Origin: JAZBPO01 sp036351675
Lineage (GTDB): Bacteria; Pseudomonadota; Gammaproteobacteria; Pseudomonadales; Azotimanducaceae
Reading direction: 5' to 3'
Assembly: GCA_036351675.1 (NCBI GenBank)
Contig: JAZBPO010000060.1
Location: 1 to 25,808 of the forward strand
Length of the DNA: 25,808 nucleotides
The notes beneath the pieces are model-generated. The model ran no database searches and had not been told where the DNA came from. It worked only from the letters and a program-made list of their open reading frames with translations. Each line of letters begins with the position of its first letter. The first letter of the stretch is position 1. The position numbers and the translations under genes were made by a program. Shown in pieces: positions 1 through 9,698 of the stretch.

Positions 1-131
1 AGGGTCGGCAGCTGCTCCGGCTGGCGCGCGACGCCCTCGATGAACTTGCCGCCGAGCACGCCGACGCCGATGGATGCGCCGACTGCGCCCATGCCCATGA
101 GGACCGCGACGGCGATGTAGATGTAATCCAT
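1..131 (-). CDS. atpE: ATP synthase F0 subunit c, 5' part only (cut by window edge)
   Basis: This is the c subunit that forms the proton-carrying rotor ring of F0 in the inner membrane. The first 43 codons are visible, starting MDYIYIAVAVLMG, followed by a glycine-rich first transmembrane helix (GASIGVGVLGG) and the polar loop EGVARQPE. That loop, which touches the F1 stalk, is diagnostic of the family. The ATG at 129-131 has a GGGAG ribosome-binding site a few bases upstream. The second helix, with the proton-binding acidic residue, lies outside the window, so it cannot be checked. The gene is third in an atpI-atpB-atpE order, 70 bases after atpB. The identification is secure; only the length is unknown. 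Confidence 0.95.
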   Translation of the reverse strand, partial: MDYIYIAVAVLMGMGAVGASIGVGVLGGKFIEGVARQPEQLPT

Positions 132-184
132 GTCTGCTCCCGAGTGTTTCCGGTTGGGTTGGTGACTGAGAGTCGTGGGTCGGC

Positions 185-200
185 CCTGCGCGAACGCAGG
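185..200 (-). other. Intercistronic hairpin between atpB and atpE
   Basis: A perfect 6-bp stem (CCTGCG/CGCAGG) encloses a four-base loop that reads TTCG on the transcribed strand. It starts 2 bases past the atpB stop codon. No T-run follows, so a terminator is unlikely. A role in mRNA stability or in raising atpE output over atpB is an inference. Confidence 0.4.
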
Positions 201-201
201 A

Positions 202-1101
202 TCAGTGCTCTTCCATACGGTCATGTGCCTGGTTCAGGTACACGACCGAGAGGACCATGAAGATGAAGGCCTGCAGCGTGATGATCAGGACGTGGAACAG
301 GGCCCAGCCGAGCTGCAGCAGGCCGGCGAGCGCGCCGAGGAAGGCGCCGGCACCGAACATGATGGCGATGAGGATGAAGATCATCTCGCCCGCATAGAGG
401 TTTCCGAAGAGTCGCAGACCCAGGGACACGGGCTTGGCGAGCAGGCCCACGCCCTCGAGGATCAGGTTCACCGGGAACATCCATGCCGGGAACGGATGGA
501 AGGCGAGCTCGGAGAAGAAGCCCCAGGGCCCCTTCTTCACCACGCTGTAGAAGAGCACGAGCAGGAACACGCCGAGCGCGAGGCCGAGCGTCACGTTCGG
601 ATCCGTCGACGGCACCACCTTCATGTAGGGGATGTGCAGGAAGTGCTCGGCGACGTACGGGATCCAGTCCACCGGGACCAGGTCCATGAGATTCATGAAG
701 AACACCCAGACGAAGATCGTGAGGGCCATGGGGGCGACCATGGTGTTCGCGTGCTGAAAGGCGCCACGGACCTGATCGTCGACGAAGTCGACGAGCATCT
801 CGACGAAGTTCAGAAGGCCTGTGGGCGCGCCGTCCTTCTGGGCCTGCGCCTGCTTCGCAGCGCGGCCGAAGATCCAGACGAAGACGATACCGAGGACGAT
901 CGACCAGCCCATGGTGTCGACGTTGACGGCGTTGAAGCCCATCTGCATGGCTTCTTCCTTCGTCAGCGCGAAGCCCCAGTCGCCGACGTTCACGCAGTTC
1001 TCGACACAGGCCTCGGACGCGCGGGCATGGCCCTCGTTGAACTGCCCGTAGGTCAGATTGGTCAGATGGTGCGAGATGTACTCTTCGGACGTCCCAGCCA
1101 T
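202..1101 (-). CDS. atpB: ATP synthase F0 subunit a
   Basis: Subunit a is the stator of F0 and provides the two half-channels that carry protons to and from the c-ring. The 299-residue protein has an acidic, partly cysteine-containing N-terminal extension (about residues 1-60), then several membrane helices. The conserved helix SLGLRLFGNLYAGE carries the essential arginine at R230, and Q277 in the last helices matches the conserved polar position of the family. The motif MNLMDLVPVDW near residue 136 is also typical. Length is slightly above the E. coli protein because of the N-terminus. The ATG is separated from the atpI stop codon by one base, indicating operon expression and probably coupled translation. 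Confidence 0.97.
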   Translation of the reverse strand: MAGTSEEYISHHLTNLTYGQFNEGHARASEACVENCVNVGDWGFALTKEEAMQMGFNAVNVDTMGWSIVLGIVFVWIFGRAAKQAQAQKDGAPTGLLNFVEMLVDFVDDQVRGAFQHANTMVAPMALTIFVWVFFMNLMDLVPVDWIPYVAEHFLHIPYMKVVPSTDPNVTLGLALGVFLLVLFYSVVKKGPWGFFSELAFHPFPAWMFPVNLILEGVGLLAKPVSLGLRLFGNLYAGEMIFILIAIMFGAGAFLGALAGLLQLGWALFHVLIITLQAFIFMVLSVVYLNQAHDRMEEH

Positions 1102-1102
1102 G

Positions 1103-1564
1103 TCACTCTCTGTCGACCTGCGTGCCGGCCGGGTCGGTCCCGGGCCGCGCTTCCTCTCCGGCGTCGTCCACGAGCAGGAACGACGCGTGATGTCCGATCA
1201 GGGCCGCGATCAACCCCGCGAAGAACGCGGGGCCGTCGATCGCCTCGGCCCGGGAGAGCACGATCGCCATCAACGCGATCGTGAACCCCAGCTTCGCGAG
1301 CATCGCCAGGAACAGCCCGGCGGCGCTCTCCATCTCGTGCCCGGGCCGCGCGCTGGCGCGGGCCCGTCTCGCCATCCAGGCATTGGGTGCCAGGATGCAG
1401 ACACCGCCTGCGAGAGCCGAGGCCGGTGCGCCGCCGAGGGCGTGGGCACCGAGGGCCACGACGACGACGAGCACCGCCTGCAGGGCGATGACGCGGTATT
1501 CGAAGGGCAGCCGCGAAGTCACCTGGCGACGCCCATTACCGCTCCCGTTCCCCTCTGCGTCCAT
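1103..1564 (-). CDS. atpI: ATP synthase subunit I (AtpI-like)
   Basis: A 153-residue membrane protein in the position normally held by atpI, directly upstream of atpB. AtpI is a non-structural operon member thought to help c-ring assembly or ion supply. Hydrophobic segments lie at about residues 26-44, 47-63, 82-104 and 111-133, and a basic MARRARASAR stretch lies between the second and third. A polar tail follows. The start is uncertain. The ATG at 1564 has a GGAGG only two bases upstream, which is tight, and GTG codons just upstream and downstream are possible alternatives. The open frame continues upstream, but it would then cross the likely promoter, so a longer start is unlikely. Assignment rests on membrane topology and gene order rather than on a sharp motif. 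Confidence 0.8.
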   Translation of the reverse strand: MDAEGNGSGNGRRQVTSRLPFEYRVIALQAVLVVVVALGAHALGGAPASALAGGVCILAPNAWMARRARASARPGHEMESAAGLFLAMLAKLGFTIALMAIVLSRAEAIDGPAFFAGLIAALIGHHASFLLVDDAGEEARPGTDPAGTQVDRE

Positions 1565-1748
1565 GACCTCCGGGGTCACCCCGTCGGTGCCGGGCGTCGC
1601 CGACCGCAGCGGCCGCGTAGCGCGTGTGTCCGGGCTGCGATTGCAGCCGGGGCCGATGCGGTCGGGGCGGAGCGAGGCGTGTGCGGACCCGGACGCCGGC
1701 CTCCGGCACTCCGGGCTGATGGGCGAACGGTCCTCGAAAGCGGCGCGA

Positions 1749-1778
1749 ATTATAGGTGAGCGCCCGCAGCACGAGCAA
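1749..1778 (-). promoter_or_regulatory. Putative sigma-70 promoter of the atp operon
   Basis: On the minus strand a perfect -10 hexamer TATAAT (1749-1754) lies 18 bases from TTGCTC (1773-1778), a 3-of-6 match to the -35 consensus. It sits in the 253-base gap between parB and atpI. Transcription from here would give a leader of roughly 175-180 bases before the atpI ATG. The perfect -10 stands out in this GC-rich sequence; the -35 is weak. Confidence 0.55.
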
Positions 1779-1817
1779 GGACGATCGTGCACCGCAACAT
1801 GAATCTTCCGCGACCGC

Positions 1818-2780
1818 TCAGCGGATGTGGGCGAGGATGCCCTCGAGTTCGTCCAGGCTCGAGTAGCGGATCACGAGCTGACCCGCGCCGCCGCTGCCCT
1901 GGCGGATCGTGACCGGTGCACCGACGCGCTCGGAAAGACGCCGTTCGAGCCGCTCCGTGTCCGGATCGTTGCCGGCGGTCTCGGCGCGCCTCGCGCCCTT
2001 CCTCGCTGGCTTCTCACCGGCGAGCGCCGCCCGCGCGAGGGCCTCCGCCTGCCGCACGGACAGGCCCTTGCCGACCACGGCGCGGGCGATCCGCAGCTGG
2101 TCCGCGGGCTCGAGCGTGAGCAGCGCCCGCGCGTGCCCCATCTCCAGCTCGCCCTGCTCGAGCAGCGATCGCACCTCGCCCTCGAGCTGCAGCAGGCGCA
2201 GCAGGTTGGTGACCGTGGTGCGCGACTTGCCGACGGTCTCCGCGACCTGCTTCTGCGTGAGGCCGAACTCGTCGACGAGGCGCCTCAGCGCCACGGCTTC
2301 CTCGACCGGAGAGAGGTCCTCGCGCTGGATGTTCTCGATCAGCGCGAGGGCCATGGCGACGTCGTCCGGTACGTCCCGGACGATGACCGGGACCCGATCG
2401 AGGCCCGCGAGCTGCGCAGCTCGCCAGCGTCGTTCGCCGGCGATGATCTCGTAGCCCTTGCCGCTCGGCAGCGCCCGCGCGACGATCGGCTGCATCACGC
2501 CATTGGCACGGATCGAGGCTGCGAGTTCCTCGAGGCGACCCTGGTCCATCTCGCGGCGCGGCTGATAGCGCCCTCGGCGCAGCATCTCCACGGGCAGGCG
2601 CGCGAGATGCTCGCCGCTCGGCAACGTCTCCTCGGGGGCCTGCGTCGGGGCTGCTGCGTCCTCCGACACGGCCGCACCGGGCTCCGCCGCGACCACCGGC
2701 ACCTCCGCCCGCTCGCCGACCGGTTTGCCACCGAGGAGCGCGTCGAGTCCGCGGCCGAGGCCGCGCTTGCGCGTCGCCAT
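1818..2780 (-). CDS. parB: Chromosome partitioning protein ParB
   Basis: ParB binds parS, spreads as a CTP-dependent clamp and recruits SMC/ParA to segregate the origin. The 320-residue protein starts with the basic ParA-contact motif KRGLGRGLDALLG (residues 5-17). A variable linker rich in A, P and E follows. The N-terminal CTP-binding domain carries GERRWR (115-120) and ENIQRE (149-154). The helix-turn-helix (about 175-196, LTQKQVAETVGKSRTTVTN) and a C-terminal dimerisation domain complete it. The ATG is chosen because GGGAGG precedes it at good spacing and the family motif follows at once; the open frame upstream overlaps parA. It lies 17 bases after parA. Two matching parS palindromes are present inside recF in this same window. 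Confidence 0.97.
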   Translation of the reverse strand: MATRKRGLGRGLDALLGGKPVGERAEVPVVAAEPGAAVSEDAAAPTQAPEETLPSGEHLARLPVEMLRRGRYQPRREMDQGRLEELAASIRANGVMQPIVARALPSGKGYEIIAGERRWRAAQLAGLDRVPVIVRDVPDDVAMALALIENIQREDLSPVEEAVALRRLVDEFGLTQKQVAETVGKSRTTVTNLLRLLQLEGEVRSLLEQGELEMGHARALLTLEPADQLRIARAVVGKGLSVRQAEALARAALAGEKPARKGARRAETAGNDPDTERLERRLSERVGAPVTIRQGSGGAGQLVIRYSSLDELEGILAHIR

Positions 2781-2797
2781 GCGTGCTTCCTCCCCGT

Positions 2798-3583
2798 TCA
2801 GTGAGCGCGGCTGTCGGCACTGCGCCGACGCAGTTCGCCGGCGAGCGCGAGATAGGAGACGGCCCCCCGGGAGTGCCGATCGTACGCGAGCACCGGCGCG
2901 CCGTGGCTCGGCGCTTCCGCGAGGCGCACGTTGCGTGGAATGACCGTGCGGTAGACGCGGTCGCCGAAGTGGCCGATGAGCTGGCGCGAGACGTCCCGGG
3001 TCAGGCTGTTGCGGGGGTCGTACATGGTCCGCAGCAGGCCCTCGATCGCCAGGCCCGGGTTGCTGTGCCCGCGCACCGCTTCGACGGTCTCGAGCAGCGC
3101 CGTCAGCCCTTCGAGGGCGTAGTACTCGCACTGCATGGGGATGAGGACGCCGTCGGCCGCGGTCAGGGCGTTGACCGTGAGGATCGACAGCGACGGGGGG
3201 CAGTCGATGATGATCCATTCGAAACGCGACCGGAGCGGCTCGAGGATCCGCTTCAGGCGGTACTCGCGATCCTCCTGATCGAGCAGGCCGACCTCTGCCG
3301 CCACCAGGTCCGAATTCGCCGGGAGCATCTGGAAACCGCCCTCGGGCGAAGTCCGGAGCACCGCCTCGACGTCCACGTCGTCCTCGAGCAGCAAATCGCA
3401 GACGGTGAGCTCGAGGGCGTGCTTGTCGACGCCCGAGCCCATGGTCGCGTTGCCCTGGGGATCGAGATCCACGACCAGCACCCGCTCGGACCCCTGCGCG
3501 AGGGACGCGGCGAGATTCACGGAGGTCGTGGTCTTGCCGACGCCCCCCTTCTGATTGGTCACGGCCAGGATTCGGCTCGTCAC
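2798..3583 (-). CDS. parA: Chromosome partitioning ATPase ParA (Soj type)
   Basis: ParA is the Walker-type ATPase that works with ParB-parS to move the replicated origin. The 261-residue protein has the deviant Walker A motif KGGVGKTT at 12-19, the A' motif VVDLDPQGN around 37-45 and Walker B IIIDCPPS around 124-131. It lacks the N-terminal DNA-binding extension of large plasmid ParA proteins, so it is the short chromosomal type. It starts at GTG 3583, with GAGG five bases upstream, immediately ahead of the first beta strand (TSRILAVTNQKGG). The longer open frame upstream is antisense-like noise over rsmG. It is 17 bases from both rsmG and parB, so the three are almost certainly co-transcribed. 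Confidence 0.97.
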   Translation of the reverse strand: MTSRILAVTNQKGGVGKTTTSVNLAASLAQGSERVLVVDLDPQGNATMGSGVDKHALELTVCDLLLEDDVDVEAVLRTSPEGGFQMLPANSDLVAAEVGLLDQEDREYRLKRILEPLRSRFEWIIIDCPPSLSILTVNALTAADGVLIPMQCEYYALEGLTALLETVEAVRGHSNPGLAIEGLLRTMYDPRNSLTRDVSRQLIGHFGDRVYRTVIPRNVRLAEAPSHGAPVLAYDRHSRGAVSYLALAGELRRRSADSRAH

Positions 3584-3600
3584 GGCTCCCTCGACTCCCC

Positions 3601-4295
3601 TCACGCCTCGGCGTTCGTTGCGACGCTCGACGCGTCGGTCTGCTCGATTCTGACCAGCACGTGCGCGCGAGCGGTCCCCGGCAGGTCGCAGGGCGTCGCT
3701 GCAGCGACGTGAAAGCCCGCCGGCAGCGCCCGCGCCTCGTCCCGCCAGGCGGGGCCCTTCATGGCCAGCAACGGAACCCCGGGCACCAGGAGGTGGCGAG
3801 TCCAGGCCACGAGCCGTTCGAGTGGAGCCAGCGCCCGAGCGACGACGCCTGCGAGCGGTGCGTCCTCCGACGGGCGCCAGGCCTCGCAGCGGGCCGTGAC
3901 GACGGTTACCGCGTCGAGGCCCAGTTCGAGCGTGGCCTGCTCGAGGAAACGCGTGCGCTTGCTCGCCGCGTCGAGCAGCACCACGGGGCGGTCCGGCTGC
4001 AGCGCCGCGATCACGAGTCCCGGCAGTCCGGCGCCAGAGCCCACGTCCAGCAGGCGCCCTGGCGGCAGCAACGGCACGATGGCGGCACAGTCCGTGAGGT
4101 GCAGATCCACGAGCTCCGAGGGGTCGCGCGTGCCGGTGAGGTTCGCGACACGCGACCACTTCCGGTGCAGCGCGAGCCAGCCTCGCAGGCGCGCCACCGC
4201 CGCCGGATCGTCCGGTGCGCCGACAGCGACGAGCCGCGCCGCCAGCCGCCGCTCGAGATCGGCGTCGTCGACGCCCGCTGCCAGGGGAACGGTAC

Positions 4296-4299
<4 letters not shown>
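3601..4299 (-). CDS. rsmG: 16S rRNA (guanine-527-N7)-methyltransferase
   Basis: RsmG uses S-adenosylmethionine to methylate G527 of 16S rRNA. The 232-residue protein has the N-terminal helical motif WSRVANLTGTRDP (about 48-60), then the SAM-binding glycine loop LLDVGSGAGLPG (83-94). The acidic strand end VVLLDAASKRTRFLEQA follows, then VVARALAPLERLV. All match the GidB/RsmG family. It is somewhat longer than the E. coli enzyme at the N-terminus. The start is a GTG that overlaps the mnmG stop as GTGA, a four-base overlap pointing to translational coupling. The neighbour order mnmG-rsmG-parA-parB is the usual one. Confidence 0.96.
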
Positions 4300-6179
<1,880 letters not shown>

Positions 6180-6521
6180 GGCTGCGCAGGGGGCGGACAT
6201 CGAAGGACCGCGCAGTATAGGGATGCGCGATCGATCGGGACAGGTGGATGGGGCGGCGCTGCCGCTTCTTCGCAGGGAGGACGGGGTGCGGCGGGCTCGC
6301 GGGCCACCAGCCGACGCCGTCGCGCCGCATGACGGCCTGCCCGGCGCGCGCGAGATGATGGCGCCCAGCGGACGCTCCGGCGGGCAGGCGAGCAGCGAGT
6401 CGCGGCGCACCGGAGCGATCCACCCGCAACGGACCTCGCTGGCACAGCGATCGTCGAGGCTTCGAGAGAACGGCCCGGTTATCCTTGCGTTCATCCACCC
6501 GACAGCGTCCGACCTTCCGGC
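6180..6521. other. Divergent intergenic region between mnmG and the sheath gene (342 bases)
   Basis: No gene can be supported here. Open frames on both strands are extensions or shadows of mnmG with arginine- and proline-rich noise. The only regulatory signal seen is a TATACT hexamer facing mnmG. No good promoter, terminator or ribosome-binding site was found facing the plus-strand sheath gene. Confidence 0.5.
6214..6219 (-). promoter_or_regulatory. Possible -10 box of the mnmG promoter
   Basis: TATACT on the minus strand matches the -10 consensus at five of six bases. It would start transcription about 28 bases before the mnmG ATG at 6179. The corresponding -35 region (around 6238-6243, CTGTCC) is poor, so this is a weak call. 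Confidence 0.35.
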
Positions 6522-7670
6522 ATGCCCGAGTATCTCGCCCCCGGCGTCTTCGTCGAAGAAGTCAGCTTTCGTGCACGCACCATCGAACCTGCAGTCGACC
6601 CGGTGACGGTCTTCGTCGGGCCGACCACGCGCGGCCGGATCGGCGTGCCGTCACCCGTCATCGAGAGTTTCGCAGCGTTTCGGCGCGGCTACGGCGGCCT
6701 CGCCGACCTGCGCATCGGCGGCGGCCAGCGGCTGCTCAACCATGTCGCCCATGCGGCGCAGGCTTTCTTCCGCGAGGGTGGGCGCCGCTTGCAGATCGTG
6801 CGCGTCGGCGGTGGCGACGGTCGGTCACCGTCGCTTCGCGGTTACCAGGCTGCCCTGCGGGTGGTCGACCGGATCGAGGGGCTGCGCACGGTCGCCGCGC
6901 CGGGCAGCTCGGCACTGCCGGCCCTGGCCGACGACGTGCGCGCGGCCCTGATCACGCATGCCGCGCGCAGTGGTCGGCGCAGCTGCGTGCTGCTGGATCC
7001 GGACCCGTCGACCCCACCCGCGTCGGCGAGAGCGCTGGCGACGGCGTTCGACGCGCCGGATGCGGCCCTGTACTACCCATGGATCGCAGTCCGGAGCCCG
7101 ACAGGGGGCGGTGACCTGCTGATCCCGCCATCCGGCGCGGTCGCGGGGATTCTCGCGCGGGTCGCCGCCGCGCGGGGACTGCACCGCGCCCCCGGGAACG
7201 AGCCGATCGCCAGCGCCACCGGGCTCGAGCGGGCACTGGGCGCGGCCGAGGCCCGCACACTGAATCCCGACGGTGTCAGCGTGCTGCGCCAGTTCCCGGC
7301 GCGCGGCATCCGCGTCTGGGGGGCGCGCACGCTGTCGTCCGATCCCGAGTGGAGATACCTGAACGTGCGGCGCTACGTCGCCTACGTCGAGCATTCGATC
7401 GACCGGGGCACACGATGGGCGGCGTTCGAGCCGAACGACGAGTCGCTCTGGGCGCAGCTTCGGCTCGTCGTCAGCGGCTTCCTGCTCGACGAGTGGCGCG
7501 CCGGGCGGCTGCAGGGAAGCAGACCGAGCGAGGCCTACTTCGTCAGCTGCGATCGTTCCACGATGACCGCCGCCGACCTCCGCGCCAGGCGCCTGATCGC
7601 CCAGGTCGGACTTGCGCCGTTGCGTCCGGCGGAGTTCGTCGTCCTCCGGGTCGAACAGCCCACCGCCTGA
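6522..7670 (+). CDS. Orphan contractile tail / injection-system sheath protein
   Basis: This protein belongs to the phage tail sheath family, whose subunits stack around a tube and contract to drive it outward. The 382-residue sequence is complete. The N-terminal signature EYLAPGVFVEEV (3-14) is followed by VGPTTRGRIGVPSPVIESF (32-50). FFREGGRRLQIVRVG (82-96) comes next, then a degenerate middle domain. The strongly conserved C-terminal block runs from GVSVLRQFPARGIRVWGART (251-270) through YLNVRRYVAYVEHSI (279-293) and FEPNDESLW (302-310) to the TMTAADL and PAEFVVL segments. The length fits extracellular injection-system (Afp/PVC-like) sheaths. No tube, baseplate, spike, AAA+ ATPase or phage gene lies in this window. 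It is on the opposite strand to its surroundings, with no obvious ribosome-binding site. Family assignment is firm; function without partners is unknown. Confidence 0.88.
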   Translation: MPEYLAPGVFVEEVSFRARTIEPAVDPVTVFVGPTTRGRIGVPSPVIESFAAFRRGYGGLADLRIGGGQRLLNHVAHAAQAFFREGGRRLQIVRVGGGDGRSPSLRGYQAALRVVDRIEGLRTVAAPGSSALPALADDVRAALITHAARSGRRSCVLLDPDPSTPPASARALATAFDAPDAALYYPWIAVRSPTGGGDLLIPPSGAVAGILARVAAARGLHRAPGNEPIASATGLERALGAAEARTLNPDGVSVLRQFPARGIRVWGARTLSSDPEWRYLNVRRYVAYVEHSIDRGTRWAAFEPNDESLWAQLRLVVSGFLLDEWRAGRLQGSRPSEAYFVSCDRSTMTAADLRARRLIAQVGLAPLRPAEFVVLRVEQPTA

Positions 7671-7872
7671 GCAGTCGCCGTATGCCGGTCGGCCAGCGCA
7701 AGCTGCCCTGGCAGGGGGTGAACCTGTGGTATTCCTTGGCGCCGAAGCCCGCGACAGTCTGTCGCCGACCAAATCCGGCACAGGCCTGGTCGCGGGCGCC
7801 ACGGGCCACTGCGGTGGACGGCGGCTGCGAGCCGCCCTGCCGCCGCGCGTCGCAGCCGGAGGTCGATAGAGC

Positions 7873-8514
7873 ATGCCGCCGAAGGAACCCAGCAGCACCG
7901 ACGATCCCGACGCCTCGAAGGCCGCTTCGAGCCACTGGTCCGGACCCTTCGGCCTGCCGCCGTTCAGCGAACTGATCCCGCTCGGATACCTCTACCTGCT
8001 GCTGCTCGGCCTCTCCAGCGAGTCGATCCACTACGGGATGCTCGGCGTCAACGTCCTGGACTACTCGGACGCCCTCGACGTGCTGCTGAGCCCGATAGCA
8101 CTGATGACGGACAGTCTCGCTGTTCTGGCGGTCGTCGTCGGCGTGCCGATCTTCTTCGTCCCCTACATGCAGTTCGCTCGCTGGCTGGCGCATCGCAGAC
8201 CGACCGAGAAGAACCGACGCTTCCGCGAGAGACCGCTGGGCGAACTGTGGTTGTCGGCATGCATCGCCGCGCTGTTCTTCGCGTTTCTGGGCCTGGGTCT
8301 AGGGCAGGGCATCAAGCAGCGCGAGGCCCTGCTCGCCGGTGAGACGACGCCCGACAGCCGCCTCACGTTCACGGATGGCACGGTCATCGACGCAGACGTG
8401 GTGGGGATCAATTCCGGCTATGTCTTCTACGTTCTCGGCGGCGACACCGAAGTCACGATCTCGCCCATCGCGGACAATCTCCGCTCTCTGCGCGCGCTGT
8501 CGAAGGACGGCTGA
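7873..8514 (+). CDS. Unknown inner-membrane protein
   Basis: I do not recognise this 213-residue protein. A polar N-terminus (1-30) is followed by a hydrophobic segment around 35-50, a second around 79-101 and a third around 125-147. A basic stretch, RRPTEKNRRFRERP, between the second and third suggests a cytoplasmic loop. The last 60 residues look soluble and beta-rich (SRLTFTDGTVIDADVVGINS, then YVFYVLGGDTEVTISPI), perhaps a small barrel-like domain. The ATG has a GGAGG about ten bases upstream. It lies 202 bases after the sheath gene on the same strand. That link suggests co-transfer or co-expression, but nothing in the sequence proves a shared function. Confidence 0.75.
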   Translation: MPPKEPSSTDDPDASKAASSHWSGPFGLPPFSELIPLGYLYLLLLGLSSESIHYGMLGVNVLDYSDALDVLLSPIALMTDSLAVLAVVVGVPIFFVPYMQFARWLAHRRPTEKNRRFRERPLGELWLSACIAALFFAFLGLGLGQGIKQREALLAGETTPDSRLTFTDGTVIDADVVGINSGYVFYVLGGDTEVTISPIADNLRSLRALSKDG

Positions 8515-8526
8515 GCCGTCTACGCA

Positions 8527-8544
8527 CCGGCAGGCGCGTGCCGG
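8527..8544. terminator. GC-rich hairpin between convergent genes
   Basis: A perfect 6-bp stem CCGGCA/TGCCGG with a six-base loop lies 12 bases after the stop of the membrane-protein gene. It is in the short gap where the plus-strand pair meets the converging minus-strand operon. There is no T-run on either side, so if it terminates transcription it does so weakly or with Rho. Confidence 0.3.
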
Positions 8545-8629
8545 AGCGATCTCACCGGTACCTGACAACGCAGGGCAAGTGATGGTCGAGGCCTTCGGAG
8601 AACAGCTCGGCTGCCCGTCCTGTGCTCGA

Positions 8630-9697
8630 CTACTGCTCGGGCCATGAGGGGCGACGCGCTGCTTCGCTCCGACCGGCCCGGATTCGGTAGACCCGTGCTG
8701 CCGTATCGTGGAACAACGCCGCCTTCTCCGCCGCGGAGGCATCGGCGACGAGCTTCTTGAAGGCGTTCCAGAGCACCGCATAGGAGACGCTGACCCGGTC
8801 CACCGGAAAGTTGGACTCGAACATGCAACGCTCCGGTCCGAAGCATTCGATGGCATGGCGATACCAGCGGCCAGTGGTCACCACGACCTCGTCGGACGTC
8901 GCCGGCCGCTCACGGTCCTCGAAACCGAAGCCGTTGCGACGCATGAGGATGCCGCCGAGCTTGATCACGACGTTCTGGCAACGCGCGCACTCGGCGATGT
9001 CGCGCTGCCAGACCTCGAAGATCTCGTCCTGCTTGCCGGCGTAGGGGCCGATGAAGACCGGCCCGCTGAGGTGGTTCACGACGATGGTCGTGTCCGGAAA
9101 AGCGCGCGCGAGTTCGGTCACGAGCGGCAGCTGATGGTGGTACTGCCAGGCCTCGAAGGACAGGCCTCGGGGCGCGAGTTCGGCGAAGCCCTTCCGGAAG
9201 GTCGCGTCGCGGTAGAGGTTCTCGATCGGCCGCGTGTGCGAGTCGGGGACCTCGGGCGACGGATCCCGGGCCGCCGCGTGGCGGATGCCTCGGAAGCGTT
9301 CGCTCGCGGCGAGATGAGCGTCGAGGACCTGGCCGACGCCTGCTCCGAGCATGCAGTCGGCCAAGCCGACGATGCCCGCACAGACGTCGATGGCACCGCC
9401 TGCGGCCAGGTTCTGCTCGACGATCTTCTGGACGAACTCGGTCTCCCCCACGCAGCGCAGCGGTTCCGGACCCGCGTCGCGGTAGCCGGCCGCACATTCG
9501 ACGAACACCGTGGAGACGATCCGGTGGCCGCTGTCGACGTCCTTCAGCAGATCCGCGAGCAGGTAGCGGTCGTCACCGAACTCCCACAGGTGATGGTGCG
9601 GATCGCAGATCGCCAGTTCGGGCTCGAGAATCGGTTCCTCGACCTGCGCGAGCCAGGCGTCGTGCTCCGGCGAACGCTGGCGGAAGGCCGGTGCCAC
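8630..9697 (-). CDS. Amidohydrolase-2 / COG3618-type metal-dependent hydrolase
   Basis: This is a predicted TIM-barrel metal hydrolase of the amidohydrolase-2 group, which includes sugar lactonases and 2-pyrone-4,6-dicarboxylate lactonase. The 355-residue protein carries the metal-binding start motif CDPHHHLWEF (31-40). AGIVGLAD follows (107-114), then FRGIRHAAARDP (135-146), a histidine at 209 in VVNHLSGPV and the C-terminal acidic motif ESNFPVD (294-300). No signal peptide is seen, so it should be cytoplasmic. The GTG start at 9697 is chosen because only one base separates it from the SDR stop codon; longer frames run into the SDR gene. SDR and COG3618 hydrolase pairs suit an oxidise-to-lactone-then-hydrolyse path, but the substrate cannot be read from sequence. 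Confidence 0.88.
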   Translation of the reverse strand: MAPAFRQRSPEHDAWLAQVEEPILEPELAICDPHHHLWEFGDDRYLLADLLKDVDSGHRIVSTVFVECAAGYRDAGPEPLRCVGETEFVQKIVEQNLAAGGAIDVCAGIVGLADCMLGAGVGQVLDAHLAASERFRGIRHAAARDPSPEVPDSHTRPIENLYRDATFRKGFAELAPRGLSFEAWQYHHQLPLVTELARAFPDTTIVVNHLSGPVFIGPYAGKQDEIFEVWQRDIAECARCQNVVIKLGGILMRRNGFGFEDRERPATSDEVVVTTGRWYRHAIECFGPERCMFESNFPVDRVSVSYAVLWNAFKKLVADASAAEKAALFHDTAARVYRIRAGRSEAARRPSWPEQ

Positions 9698-9698
9698 C

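Noticed and set aside
1103..1792. Longer atpI starting at 1792
   Set aside because: The extra N-terminal 76 residues are Arg/Pro/Cys noise and would span the likely atp promoter.
6180..6200. mnmG start at the upstream ATG (6200)
   Set aside because: It lacks a ribosome-binding site and would leave almost no leader after the TATACT box; the ATG at 6179 aligns with the E. coli N-terminus. It cannot be fully excluded.
7612..7869. Possible small gene between the sheath gene and the membrane-protein gene
   Set aside because: Most of it overlaps the sheath C-terminus in another frame, it lacks a ribosome-binding site and the residues are Gly/Ala/Arg noise; an overlapping frame starting near 7682 runs into the membrane-protein gene and is no better.
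6522..8514. Prophage remnant
   Set aside because: No integrase, capsid, portal, terminase or lysis gene and no flanking repeats were seen; only the sheath protein is phage-related.
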